Shown: positions 24,129 through 32,119 of the stretch, in pieces
How positions within the stretch are numbered: the first letter of the stretch is position 1
How the letters are laid out: every line of letters begins with the position of its first letter
Assembly: GCF_001522585.2 (NCBI RefSeq)
Contig: NZ_CP013373.1
Span: 1,798,001-1,862,000 of the forward strand
Reading direction: 5' to 3'
Length of the DNA: 64,000 bases
Source of the DNA: Burkholderia sp. NRF60-BP8
Lineage (GTDB): Bacteria > Pseudomonadota > Gammaproteobacteria > Burkholderiales > Burkholderiaceae
Position numbers and translations under genes: made by a program
Notes under the pieces: model-generated
The model's input: only the letters and a program-made list of their open reading frames with translations
Told to the model about the DNA's origin: nothing
Database searches by the model: none

Positions 24129-24833
24129 TGCCGGCGTCTCGTCGAGCCAACGGTCGAGAAACGCGCTGAGCCACGCGGCCGTCGAGCGGTCGTGGCGGCA
24201 GCCTTCGCTCGCCTGCGTCGCGAGATCCTGCGCGCCGGGCGCCGCGAGCTTGTGCGCGGCGGCCGTGCTCCAGCGCCGCATCATCGGATAGCTCACTTCC
24301 GGATGGAACTGGACACCGTACGCGCACGACCCGTAACGGACGGCCTGGTTCTCGAAATGCTCGCCCGTCGCGAGAATCTCGAGCCCGGCAACGCGCTCGA
24401 AGCCCTCGCGATGCCACTGGTACACGTGCGACGGCCATGAACCGAGCCGCCGGCCGGCCGGCGTCGCGGCGATCGGCCAGTAGCCGATTTCCGCGCGTCC
24501 GTCCCGATGCGCGCTCACGCGACCGCCCAGATGGCGGATCATCATCTGCGCGCCGAGGCAGACGCCGAGAAACGGCGCCGCCTCGCGCAGCGGCACGCCG
24601 ATCCAGTCGATCTCGTCGCGGATCCAGCGATCGCCGTCATTGGCGCTCATCGGGCCGCCGAACACCACGGCGCCGGCATGGTCGGCGAGCGTCGTCGGCA
24701 ACGGATCGCCGAGCGGCGGACGGCGGATGTCGAGCGGATGGCCGCGCGCGGCGAGCAGCCGGCCGATCCGGCCGGGGCTCGACTGTTCGCGATGCAGCAC
24801 GATCAGGATCGGACGAAGTGCGGAGTGCGTCAT
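24051..24833 (-). CDS. Class I glutamine amidotransferase domain protein
   Basis: Encodes 260 residues. The triad is complete: Cys92 in FLGVCLGAQ, His177 and Glu179 in GVQFHPEVS, so it can release ammonia from glutamine. It has no synthetase partner domain and resembles stand-alone GMP-synthase-like amidotransferases or gamma-glutamyl peptide hydrolases. The last 25-30 residues overlap the convergent LuxR gene. It is the last gene of a six-gene minus-strand operon, 32 bases after the GST gene. The acceptor is unknown. Confidence 0.88.
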   Translation of the reverse strand: MTHSALRPILIVLHREQSSPGRIGRLLAARGHPLDIRRPPLGDPLPTTLADHAGAVVFGGPMSANDGDRWIRDEIDWIGVPLREAAPFLGVCLGAQMMIRHLGGRVSAHRDGRAEIGYWPIAATPAGRRLGSWPSHVYQWHREGFERVAGLEILATGEHFENQAVRYGSCAYGVQFHPEVSYPMMRRWSTAAAHKLAAPGAQDLATQASEGCRHDRSTAAWLSAFLDRWLDETPASGRHRHVGDADQPPLDRAQHGFVPT

Positions 24834-24865
24834 GTCGTGTGGTCGGTAGAAGAGTCGGTAGAAGA

Positions 24866-25510
24866 TCAGCCCGGCTGGCCGCGCAACGCGTCGAACGACA
24901 CCATCACCTGTTCGCGGTAGGCGGGCCGTCGGCACAGGCGGGCGTACCAGGCCTCGACGTGCGGCAGCGGCGGCCGCTCGACGTCGAGCGAGAAATAGCG
25001 GAACAGCGTCGCGCCGGCCGGAATGTCGGCCAAGCCCGGCGTCGCGCCGCCGAGAAACGGCTGGGTCGACAGCAGCCGGTCGAGCAGCCGGTAATGCATG
25101 GCGCTGCGCGCGGCCTTGTCGCGCACGATCGCATCGTCGCGCCGCTCCGGTGGCGTTCGCACGAGTGCCCAGAACAATCCGGTCATCACGTCGGGTTCGA
25201 GCGCGGTCTGCGACCAGTCCATCCAGCGCTCCGCGCGCGAACGTGCGAACGTGTCGCGACACCAAAACGGATTGTTCGGCACCCGCGCGGCCAGATAGCG
25301 CAGGATCGTGTGCGACTCCCATACGACGTCGCCGTCCCAGTCGATCACTGGAATCCGGCAGGTCGGATTCAGCGCCGCGAACGCGGGCGTCTGCAGCGAG
25401 CCGTGCTCGCCGCCGACCGGAATATGCCGGTAGGGCAGGCCGAGCTCGCCGATCAGCCACAACACCTTCTGCACGTTGAACGACGTGCGGCGGCCCCAGA
25501 CGGTCAGCAT
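24866..25510 (-). CDS. Glutathione S-transferase family protein
   Basis: Encodes 214 residues. The N-terminal thioredoxin-like domain contains RRTSFNVQKVLWLIGELG, with the likely catalytic Ser near residue 10, plus the cis-Pro and glutathione-binding NPTCRIPVI and WESHTILRYLA segments. A helical C-terminal domain follows (DIPAGATLFRYF). Its start overlaps the end of the upstream lyase gene by 7 bases. In this operon it could add or remove glutathione from an electrophilic intermediate, or isomerise it. The substrate is unknown. Confidence 0.92.
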   Translation of the reverse strand: MLTVWGRRTSFNVQKVLWLIGELGLPYRHIPVGGEHGSLQTPAFAALNPTCRIPVIDWDGDVVWESHTILRYLAARVPNNPFWCRDTFARSRAERWMDWSQTALEPDVMTGLFWALVRTPPERRDDAIVRDKAARSAMHYRLLDRLLSTQPFLGGATPGLADIPAGATLFRYFSLDVERPPLPHVEAWYARLCRRPAYREQVMVSFDALRGQPG

Positions 25511-26733
25511 CGCGACGCATCCTCGCAGGCGGCGATCGACGCGCATGCCGCGTAGCGATCGAGGCCAGCCGCCAGGTCGGCGATCAGGTCGTCCGGATCC
25601 TCGAGCCCGATGTGCAGGCGCACGCCGCGGCTGCCGGACGGCCAGCGCGCCGCGAGGCCGTGCGCATCCAGCTCGAACGGCAGCGCGAGACTCTCGTAGC
25701 CGCCCCACGAATAGCCGAGCCCGAACAGCGTCAGGTGATCGAGCAACGCGTCGATCGCGTGCGCGGGAGCCGGCTGCAGCACGACCGAGAACAGCCCCGA
25801 CGCGCCACGGAAATCGCGGCGCCACAGCGCGTGCCCGTCGTCGCCCGGCAAGGCCGGATACAGCACGCGCTGCACCTCGGGACGCCCGTCGAGCCAGCTC
25901 GCGACCGCGAGCGCGTTGCGCTGGTGCTGCCGTAACCGCACGCCGAGGGTGCGCAACCCGCGCAGCGCGAGATACACGTCGTCGGGGCCCGCGCACAGCC
26001 CGAGATCGCCATGCAGTTGCTTCAACGCGGGCCACGCGCGCGCGCTGGCCGACACCGTGCCGAGCATCGCATCCGAGTGCCCGACCAGATACTTGGTGGC
26101 GGCCTGGATCGACAGGTCGATCCCGAACGCATGCGGCTGAAAGAACAGCGGCGTGGCCCAGCTGTTGTCCGCGATGACCTGGGCGCCGTGTGCGTGCGCG
26201 AGCCGCACGAGGGCAGGGATGTCGTGCATGTCGAACGTGTAGGACCCGGGCACTTCGACGTACAGCGCGCGCGTGTTCGGACGAAACGCGGCTGCGACGG
26301 ACGTGCTGCCGCCGTACCACGTCGTCTCGACGCCGAGCCGCGCAAGCACGCCTTCGCATGCGTGACGCACCGGGCCGTAGACCGATGCGGTCATCAGCAG
26401 ATGGTCGCCAGGCTTCAGGCACGACAGCAGCGCGAGCGTGCACGCGGACAGGCCCGACGGGCACAGCACCGCGCCGGCTCCCCCCTCGAGGCTCGTCACC
26501 GCGCGCTCGAGCGCTTCCGTCGTCGGCGTGCCGCGACGGCCGTAGATATACGGCTGCGTGCGGTTCAGCAAATCCGACACCGTCGGGCTGAGCACGGTCG
26601 ACGCATGGTAGACGGGCGGATTGACGAAGCCGTGCCACGCGGCGCTGTCGCGGCCCGCGTGCGCGAGCCGCGTGTCGTCGTGCAGGCGGTCATGCATGCC
26701 GTCGCGCGGCAGCGACGGCGGTTCGGCGGACAT
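25504..26733 (-). CDS. PLP-dependent cystathionine beta-lyase-like enzyme
   Basis: Encodes 409 residues of the Cys/Met metabolism PLP family. The PLP lysine is Lys214 in AATKYLVGHSD, Tyr64-Gly-Arg-Arg-Gly-Thr-Pro-Thr contacts the neighbouring active site, and SGLSACTLALL binds the phosphate. The family performs beta- or gamma-elimination or replacement on sulfur amino acids. The start at 26733 overlaps the stop of the upstream oxidase gene (TGATG). No methionine-biosynthesis genes are near, so a C-S bond reaction in a special pathway is as likely as cystathionine cleavage. Confidence 0.9.
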   Translation of the reverse strand: MSAEPPSLPRDGMHDRLHDDTRLAHAGRDSAAWHGFVNPPVYHASTVLSPTVSDLLNRTQPYIYGRRGTPTTEALERAVTSLEGGAGAVLCPSGLSACTLALLSCLKPGDHLLMTASVYGPVRHACEGVLARLGVETTWYGGSTSVAAAFRPNTRALYVEVPGSYTFDMHDIPALVRLAHAHGAQVIADNSWATPLFFQPHAFGIDLSIQAATKYLVGHSDAMLGTVSASARAWPALKQLHGDLGLCAGPDDVYLALRGLRTLGVRLRQHQRNALAVASWLDGRPEVQRVLYPALPGDDGHALWRRDFRGASGLFSVVLQPAPAHAIDALLDHLTLFGLGYSWGGYESLALPFELDAHGLAARWPSGSRGVRLHIGLEDPDDLIADLAAGLDRYAACASIAACEDASRC

Positions 26734-27398
26734 CACGGCCATAGCGCACACCGTTCCCAGCGCGCGCCGGCGCGACGGTAAGCCTGCCGCGCGAAACGGC
26801 GCGAACTGTCGGCCCGCCAGAACTCGACTTCGTCGGGCGCCAGCGCATACAGGTGCCAGTCCTCCGACACGAGCGCGGGATCGGCGGCCAGACGCTCGAG
26901 CTGCGCGTCGATCGCACGCGTCAGGTCGGCGGGATCGTCGAGCCGTTCGCTTTGCCGTCCGGCCAGAATGCTCGCGCGCGACCGCTCGGGGCGACCCGCG
27001 AAATCGGCATGGCCTTCGGCGGCCGGCAACCGCTCGACCGGGCCGCTCAGCCGGATCTGGCTCGCGATCACCGGCCAGTAGAAAGTCAGCGCCGCGAACG
27101 GCCGGTTCGCGAGCTGGCGCCCCTTGGGACTGCGCGCGTTCGCCGCGAAATGCCAGCCGCGAGCGTCCACATTCAGCAGCACGACGGACCGCGCATCGGG
27201 CCGTCCGTCCGGGTGGACCGTCGACAGCGTCGTTACTTGCGGTTCCAGTGCGCCGGCGGTCACGGCCTCGTCGAGCCAGCGTTCGAACTGCGCGTGCGGC
27301 GTGCCGGCCCAGTTGTCGGTCGCCACGTGCGGCGCAGCGTGGGCGAGCGTTTTCAGCGCCTTCAGGCGCGTTGCGATCGTATCCATGGCGACACTCAT
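26733..27398 (-). CDS. FMN-dependent pyridoxamine-phosphate-oxidase-like protein (PdxH/PhzG family)
   Basis: Encodes 221 residues. It has the FMN-binding split-barrel layout of PdxH: ARSVVLLNVD, SPKGRQLANRPFAALTFYWP, QIRLSGPVE and a RPERSRASILAGRQS helix. The C-terminal substrate loop differs from true PdxH: the usual RLHDR and RLxP signatures read SSRRFARQ and CALWP. That points to a PhzG-like oxidase of a secondary pathway rather than vitamin B6 synthesis. It overlaps both neighbours (ATGA and TGATG). Confidence 0.85.
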   Translation of the reverse strand: MSVAMDTIATRLKALKTLAHAAPHVATDNWAGTPHAQFERWLDEAVTAGALEPQVTTLSTVHPDGRPDARSVVLLNVDARGWHFAANARSPKGRQLANRPFAALTFYWPVIASQIRLSGPVERLPAAEGHADFAGRPERSRASILAGRQSERLDDPADLTRAIDAQLERLAADPALVSEDWHLYALAPDEVEFWRADSSRRFARQAYRRAGARWERCALWP

Positions 27399-28297
27399 GC
27401 GATGCCGAATTGCGTCGCGCGGGCGATCAACCGATGCGCGGCGAGATAGTCGGGGACTTCCGCGAGGAAGCCGTCGACGACGGCGGCGGCAACGCGACGG
27501 CCGCCGGAGGCGCGCCGCGCGTGGTCGAACGCGTCGATCACGCGGCGGGCGAGGGCGACTTCGTCGGCCGTCGGCGTCAGTACGCGATTGACGACCGGCA
27601 CGAACTGCGCGTTGACGATCGCTTTCGCCTGATAGCCGAGGCCACGCGACACGCGCATGTCGAGTTCAGCACCTTCGTTGTCGGCATAGCTGTACGGGCA
27701 GTCGATCGCGGTCACGCCGACCGCCGCGCATTCGACGCGAAAGCGCGAGCGCACGTAGTCGAGCTCGCGACCCGCACGGGTGCGCTCGGCGCCCATGTCG
27801 GCCACCATGTCCTCGGTCGCGACGAGCACGGCCGATACACGCGGGCTCGAGCGCGCGATCGCCATCGTGTTCACGAGACCGAGCGTCGTCTCGACGTTCG
27901 GCACGAGCTCGGTCGAGCCCGGCGCGATGCCGTACTCGCGCTCGAAACGTGTGACGGCTTCGTCGAGCGCGACGACCTGCTCGGGCGTCGCGACGTACGA
28001 CATCATCACGATGTCCGGGCGCCCGCGCATCGCGGCGCGCAGGTCGTCGATGCCGCCCGCGTCGAGCGGATTCACGCGCACGGACGCCAGCACGCCGGCA
28101 TCGCGCCAGCCCGCGAGCACCCGCTCGCTCAGTTCGCGCGCGGCCGGGCGCCGGTCGGGAGGAGTAAAGGTTTCCAGTTCCTGGATCAGGACGTCCGCAC
28201 CGCTCGCGGTGCCGTCAACGAGCGCATCGTGATCGGCGCCGGCGAGAAACAGCCAGGAGCGGCGCAGGCGGGAAGGGCGTCGGTTCGTCGGTGTCAT
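27395..28297 (-). CDS. HpcH/HpaI aldolase-citrate lyase beta (CitE-like) CoA-ester lyase
   Basis: Encodes 300 residues with a TIM-barrel. Conserved parts are SWLFLAGADHDAL, the SVRVNPLDAGGIDDL segment, LVPNVETTLGLVN, ATEDMVADMGAERT and AIDCPYSYADN, matching the malyl-CoA/citramalyl-CoA lyase group. One deviation is that the usual DLEDAV metal loop reads ELETFT, which may alter metal or substrate binding. It lies 49 bases after the acyl-CoA dehydrogenase gene and overlaps the oxidase gene by ATGA. It probably cleaves or condenses a 3-hydroxyacyl-CoA. Confidence 0.88.
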   Translation of the reverse strand: MTPTNRRPSRLRRSWLFLAGADHDALVDGTASGADVLIQELETFTPPDRRPAARELSERVLAGWRDAGVLASVRVNPLDAGGIDDLRAAMRGRPDIVMMSYVATPEQVVALDEAVTRFEREYGIAPGSTELVPNVETTLGLVNTMAIARSSPRVSAVLVATEDMVADMGAERTRAGRELDYVRSRFRVECAAVGVTAIDCPYSYADNEGAELDMRVSRGLGYQAKAIVNAQFVPVVNRVLTPTADEVALARRVIDAFDHARRASGGRRVAAAVVDGFLAEVPDYLAAHRLIARATQFGIA

Positions 28298-28346
28298 GCG
28301 TGGTTTCCTGTAGGGCGCGTGGTACGCGTGGCGATGGCGCGGGCGA

Positions 28347-29489
28347 TCAGCCAGCGCGCATCATCTGGTTGAAGATGTTCTTGCGATGCATTTCCTCGGT
28401 GCCGCCGACGCTCATGAAGCCCAGCGCGTCCGAGGCGAACGCGGCCACCGGCCCGGCCTGGTAGCCGAGGCTGCCGTACAGCCGCACGAGGCCGAGCGCG
28501 CTGTCGACGAGATCCTGAGCGCCGACCAGCTTCGCGATCGAGCACGTCATCAACGCTTGCGGATGGTCCGTCAGCAACTGCGCGAGCGCGCCGCGCGCGA
28601 GCCACGTGCCGCGCTCGATACCGATCTGCAGGTCCACGAGGCGGCGCTGCACGTACTGATGCGTGTCGATCGTGCTGTCGAAGCTGCGTCGCTCGCGGCA
28701 ATAGCCGATCGCATCGCGCAGATAGGGCGCCGTCACCTGGGCGGCGACGAGGCCGTAATAGAGACGGCCGAGCGAGATGATGTCGATCAGGTTGCCGAGC
28801 CCGGCACCCGGTTCGCCGAGCAGTTGGCCGCGCATGATCGGACAGTCGTCGAAATGCAGCGCGCCGGTGGGCAGGTCGTCGAGGCCGAGCTTGCGGTCGG
28901 GCGCGGCCACCGTCATGCCCGGCTGGTCGCGATCGACGATCACGAGCGCGGTGTTGCGCCGACCCGGCGTTTCGATGCGCGTGACGACGAGGATGAAACG
29001 CGCAAGCGGTGCATGCGCGATATTGAATTTGCTGCCGGTCAGCCGATAGCCGTCGCCGTGCTCGACGAGCGTCGTCGCGATACTGCGCACGTCGGTGCCG
29101 GTGCCCGGCTCGGCAATCGCGGTCGCGCTCAGTTCGCCGCGCAGGATCGCGCCGAAATAGCGGTCCTGCTGCGCCGCCGTGCCATGTCGCTCGAGCGCGC
29201 GCACCATGCCGGCCTGCGCGATCACCGACAGCAGCAGCGCCGGACGGCGGATCGACGATGCAAGCCCTTCCAGCGCCGCGGAAAAATGCCACCAGCCGTG
29301 ACCGTCGCCTCCATACGTCTCCGGCACGATCATGTCCCACAATCCTTCGTGCCCGAGCCGCGTCCAGCCGGCTTCGTCGAATCGGGCGGGCGCGTTGCCG
29401 TCATGTGCGACGGCGGCGGCGATCCCCGCGCCGATATGGCGAAACCGCGTACGCGTCGCGTGCTGCTCCTGCGTCCAGTCAAATGGCAT
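28347..29489 (-). CDS. Acyl-CoA dehydrogenase family protein
   Basis: Encodes 380 residues, full length. The N-terminal helical domain is followed by the FAD/acyl segment SATAIAEPGTGTDVRSI and the C-terminal RLYGSLGYQAGPVAAF and GGTEEMHRKNIFNQMM. It introduces a 2,3 double bond into an acyl-CoA. It is the first gene of the six-gene operon that ends at 24051. The promoter must lie in the 29490-29842 region. Substrate unknown; the partner CitE-like lyase suggests a short branched or dicarboxylic acyl-CoA. Confidence 0.93.
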   Translation of the reverse strand: MPFDWTQEQHATRTRFRHIGAGIAAAVAHDGNAPARFDEAGWTRLGHEGLWDMIVPETYGGDGHGWWHFSAALEGLASSIRRPALLLSVIAQAGMVRALERHGTAAQQDRYFGAILRGELSATAIAEPGTGTDVRSIATTLVEHGDGYRLTGSKFNIAHAPLARFILVVTRIETPGRRNTALVIVDRDQPGMTVAAPDRKLGLDDLPTGALHFDDCPIMRGQLLGEPGAGLGNLIDIISLGRLYYGLVAAQVTAPYLRDAIGYCRERRSFDSTIDTHQYVQRRLVDLQIGIERGTWLARGALAQLLTDHPQALMTCSIAKLVGAQDLVDSALGLVRLYGSLGYQAGPVAAFASDALGFMSVGGTEEMHRKNIFNQMMRAG

Positions 29490-29842
29490 CTTTCGTGTCC
29501 CCGGTCGAAGCGGCGCGGCCTTCGACGGCGCGCCAGTGGTGACGACAAGATTAAGGGGCCACGGACAGCGCAGGTACTGGCAGTAGTGGTAGTTGCAGGG
29601 TGAATGGACGGTTCAGGGGGATCTCGACGGCCCGGGATACGAGGCCGATCGATTCACCGACGCTGGACATCCGGCGTATCGGTGCGGCGAAGGGTGCGGC
29701 GGCCGCCTGCGTGCGTGCGGTCGAGCGCGACGCGATCGCGCAGAGGATGGTCGACACTGAAACAATTTGGACTACGATTCAACTCCGTGTTTCGCATCGC
29801 CTGAATCCGGGTTTGACAACGCGTGTCATACCAGGATTCAGA
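29490..29842. other. Intergenic region before the mobile remnant
   Basis: It holds the presumed promoter of the acyl-CoA dehydrogenase operon. CTGAATCC (about 29800) and GGATTCAG (about 29834) form an 8-bp inverted repeat just outside the left end of the IS remnant. The short open frames here look like chance or decayed sequence. No gene is called. Confidence 0.45.
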
Positions 29843-30293
29843 TGTCCGCCTGCCGGCTATTTAAAAGTGATTTCAGCCAGACGGTCAACTGATAAACCTT
29901 CAGCGGATGCTGTCGACGTGGAATCCACAAGCCCGCGTCCGTCATCAGCCTCCTGACCGTCTCCTTGGCCAGCCGAATGCCGTGGCACTCCCAGAGCTTC
30001 TCGCACGCCAGCGTCGGCCCGAAATCAGCGTAGCGCTCGCGAATAACGGTCAGGGCACGTAACGCCAGCCCGGCGTCGAGCTTGCGGTTGCCCGGCCGGC
30101 CGCGACGGCCCGAAGCTACGCCGCTGGCTCCTTGCTCTCGATATCGGATGATCAGCCGTTCCACCTGGCGCACGCTCAGGCCCAGCCGTTCAGCCGCACG
30201 CCCAGGCTTCAAGCCCGTGTCCACCACGGCCTGGATTACCTTGAGTCGATCAAGCTCTCGCATCGTCAGTGTCACCAATCCGGCTGGCTGCAT
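29838..30293 (-). pseudogene. Truncated ISNCY/IS1202-family transposase
   Basis: Encodes 151 residues, against about 430-490 for intact members. The N-terminal half is intact: MRELDRLKVIQAVVD, the helix-turn-helix AAERLGLSVRQVERLIIRYR, RRGRPGNRKLD, YADFGPTLACEKLWE and TVRRLMTDAGLW. After about residue 128 (PRRQHP) it runs into unrelated sequence that overlaps the left terminal repeat, and the DDE catalytic domain is gone. It cannot transpose on its own, but it could still bind ends. Confidence 0.8.
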
Positions 30294-30378
30294 GGTCGGC
30301 TCCCGGGCTTACTCAACGAGCCGTCCAGCATGCCAGCAGTCAAAAACACGACATCTGTAAATAGCCAGAACACGACAT
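29843..30378. mobile_element. Internally deleted IS (ISNCY/IS1202 type) with both ends
   Basis: The left end (29843-29869, TGTC...GGCTATTTA...) matches the reverse complement of the right end (30350-30378, TGTCGTGTTCTGGCTATTTA...). The right end also carries AACACGACAT twice, 24 bases apart (30345-30354 and 30369-30378), as in transposase-binding ends. The element is about 536 bases and keeps only the 5' part of its transposase gene. No clear target-site duplication was seen. Confidence 0.6.
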
Positions 30379-30424
30379 TAGGATATGGCTGCTACAACCA
30401 AAACCGACGATAATGTTGATTATG

Positions 30425-30776
30425 TCAAATTGAATCGCTAGCAAACTTCATCTTCGACAGCGTCGGCATGACCATTTGAGCGTGATGCTCGTCGGCGAAG
30501 ATCGACCACGCGTCGCGCATCAACGTCATGTTGTCGGACGTGCTGACGCCCATCGTGTTCATGGCGCGAACGTACTTTTCAGCGTCTTTGGTCGCGTGGC
30601 CGCCGAGCCCGAACGCCGTGATGCGCGCGCTCGTTCTGCATTTTCTTCGCTTCGTCGAGCGTGCCGACCAGATCGCCGAGGTTAGCGGCTCCCACGAAAA
30701 AGAGGCCGGCATTTGTCGCCGTGTATAGCGCCCGTTTTGGCCAAACCAACCATCGCGATTGAACATCTTTGGTCAT
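30425..30776 (-). pseudogene. Frameshifted phage tail tape-measure-like fragment
   Basis: Two minus-strand frames join into one protein-like sequence of about 115 residues. The first runs from the ATG at 30776 (MTKDVQSRWLVWPKRALY) to KKMQNERA. The second continues RITAFGLGGHATKDAEKYVRAM and DNMTLMRDAWSIFADEHHAQM. The switch occurs in a GCGCGCGC run at 30623-30630, a typical slippage site. The sequence style (FGLGDKAT, FADEHHA) resembles phage tape-measure proteins, which are far longer, so this is a decayed fragment. It begins 15 bases after the hicB-type gene. Confidence 0.55.
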
Positions 30777-30790
30777 ATTTCGGACCTCGA

Positions 30791-31150
30791 TCAAACGTGT
30801 GCGGCGCGTTCTAACACTTCGCGCGCAGCGCGCCCGAGCACCTCTTCCGACCACTGATTTACGCTCTTGCCTGCAACGGCCGCCGCGACACCGACGGCCG
30901 CGTGCGTTTCCGGATTGATGCGCAACATCAGCTTTCCCGACGCCGGCTTTTGCGGCGCTCGGCCCGTGCGTGCGCACTCGTCGAGGTAATGGTCGACGGC
31001 CGCGTGAAAGTCGTCCGTCAGTTCGGCGACCGTCTCGCCGTGAAAGCTGATCTTGTCATCGACGCCGAGCACATGCCCGACAAAAATATTGTCGCGGCCG
31101 TCGAAGTCGACGCGGGCGTAATAGCCCTTGTACGTCATTGCGTTGGTCAT
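30791..31150 (-). CDS. hicB: HicB family antitoxin
   Basis: Encodes 119 residues. The N-terminal HicB RNase-H-like fold (YKGYYARVDFDGRDNIFVGHV) is followed by the acidic VAELTDDFHAAVDHYLDECARTG. A C-terminal ribbon-helix-helix DNA-binding part completes it (KLMLRINPETHAAVGVAAAVAGKSVNQW). It neutralises the HicA-type toxin encoded just upstream, whose stop overlaps its ATG (ATGA), and should repress the operon at the repeats around 31411-31460. Confidence 0.9.
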   Translation of the reverse strand: MTNAMTYKGYYARVDFDGRDNIFVGHVLGVDDKISFHGETVAELTDDFHAAVDHYLDECARTGRAPQKPASGKLMLRINPETHAAVGVAAAVAGKSVNQWSEEVLGRAAREVLERAAHV

Positions 31151-31401
31151 GGCTTTATCCCCATTTCATTGAACCACTCGCGCACATCCGCTACCTGATA
31201 GCGCTTCGCCTCTTTGCCCGGATGCGGGCGGTGCAGGTATCGGCGCGTCCCGTTCAGCTCGAAGGCAATGCGCGACCCGGCGCCTTCGTGAATGCTGCCG
31301 CCCAACGCGACAACCAATGCTTCGATATCCGCGAACACGATGCCGCCCAGGGTCGGCTTCGTGTAGATCGCGCTCAGCGTGCGGGCGTGTTTCGTCTTCA
31401 T
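31147..31401 (-). CDS. hicA: HicA-type toxin (mRNA interferase family)
   Basis: Encodes 84 residues of the long HicA type. The double-stranded-RNA-binding-like fold is marked by IEALVVALGGSIHEGAGSRIAFELNG and the C-terminal LHRPHPGKEAKRYQVADVREWF. In the best-studied HicA toxins the catalytic His sits in a GSH motif; here the matching residues are Gly-Ser-Arg, so activity may rely on a later His (LHRPHP) or be changed. The start at 31401 is preferred over one six residues upstream because it places the operator ahead of the gene. Confidence 0.85.
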   Translation of the reverse strand: MKTKHARTLSAIYTKPTLGGIVFADIEALVVALGGSIHEGAGSRIAFELNGTRRYLHRPHPGKEAKRYQVADVREWFNEMGIKP

Positions 31402-31928
31402 AGACTCGTGATAGCACAATTTGATATCACTTGATATCGAATGATAGCAAATTGTGCTATCGCCGTTTGATTCCCACCGACGCGATCGCGGGCCGCTAGC
31501 CCTGTCTGACGCGTCGAGGCACGCAGGATTACGATGGCGCTGCCAGCCCGCCAGAGGGCTGAAATCGCGCGAATGACTCGGGTTTGCCAGCGGGGCCGAC
31601 TCACGAACACCCGACCCCGCACCCGGAAAATCGCATCCCCCTCCCCGCGCTTCGCTAAATGGATCGTTTTTGATGCACCGGCCGGGATCGGCGTAAACGC
31701 CCGCTGGCGCGGGGTTTCGGCGATTTCATATGGTGAGAAAATGATGCGGTTTGGCGCGTAAACCCGACGAAACAACGCGTCGGCATATGACCCGGCCGGC
31801 GCGACCGGATTTATGCGCCCCGGCGGCTCGATCGCGCCTCGAAATCGTCGATCAGCCACGACGCGCCGAGCGCCAGCGCGGCATTCCGTGACACGGCACG
31901 CTGGCCGCGAAACCTTACATCTCCGCAC
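31398..31928 (-). CDS. Possible prophage-type ORF of unknown function
   Basis: An open frame of 176 residues from GTG at 31928 ends inside the hicA start. The segment YAPNRIIFSPYEIAETPRQRAF to RGRVFVSRPRWQTRVIRAIS resembles small ORFs that recur in Burkholderia and enteric prophage regions, some annotated as Ash/ICD-like. It is Arg/Ile-rich and its last 20 codons run through the hicAB operator. It may be a genuine phage-type ORF or only a structured noncoding region. This rests on recall of sequence style. Confidence 0.3.
   Translation of the reverse strand: MRRCKVSRPACRVTECRAGARRVVADRRFRGAIEPPGRINPVAPAGSYADALFRRVYAPNRIIFSPYEIAETPRQRAFTPIPAGASKTIHLAKRGEGDAIFRVRGRVFVSRPRWQTRVIRAISALWRAGSAIVILRASTRQTGLAARDRVGGNQTAIAQFAIIRYQVISNCAITSL
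31411..31460. promoter_or_regulatory. hicAB operator with nested repeats
   Basis: ATAGCACAATTTG (31411-31423) and CAAATTGTGCTAT (31448-31460) are a perfect 13-bp inverted repeat with a 24-base spacer. The spacer holds two direct copies of TTGATATC (from 31421 and 31431). It starts 10 bases upstream of the hicA ATG. This is the usual place for HicB autoregulation. Confidence 0.7.
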
Positions 31929-32119
31929 TTGAGGCTGGCTGCCAGTCCGGAAGGAAGACCACGAAGACGCCTACGAGGTGCGCCTCAAGCGCGGATCGAA
32001 CCTGCATCTCGACCACTGTATTTCTGCGCGATGTAGCCGATCCGGTCCGTGCCCATCCTTCGTCGTCCCGGCGCGCGCCGCGCGCCGGGACCGGTTGCCG
32101 CCTGGCGGCTTCCTCGCCG
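31461..32119. other. Region between hicAB and the first TonB-dependent receptor
   Basis: Most of it is covered by the doubtful minus-strand ORF at 31398-31928. The rest, 31929-32119, carries a very GC-rich palindrome (32067-32089) that could end the receptor transcript but lacks a U-tract. No other gene is supported. Confidence 0.4.

Noticed and set aside
32067..32089. Perfect 23-base GC palindrome after receptor 1, considered as a terminator
   Set aside because: No U-tract on either strand and only one base at the centre, so it is not called as a terminator although it may slow transcription.
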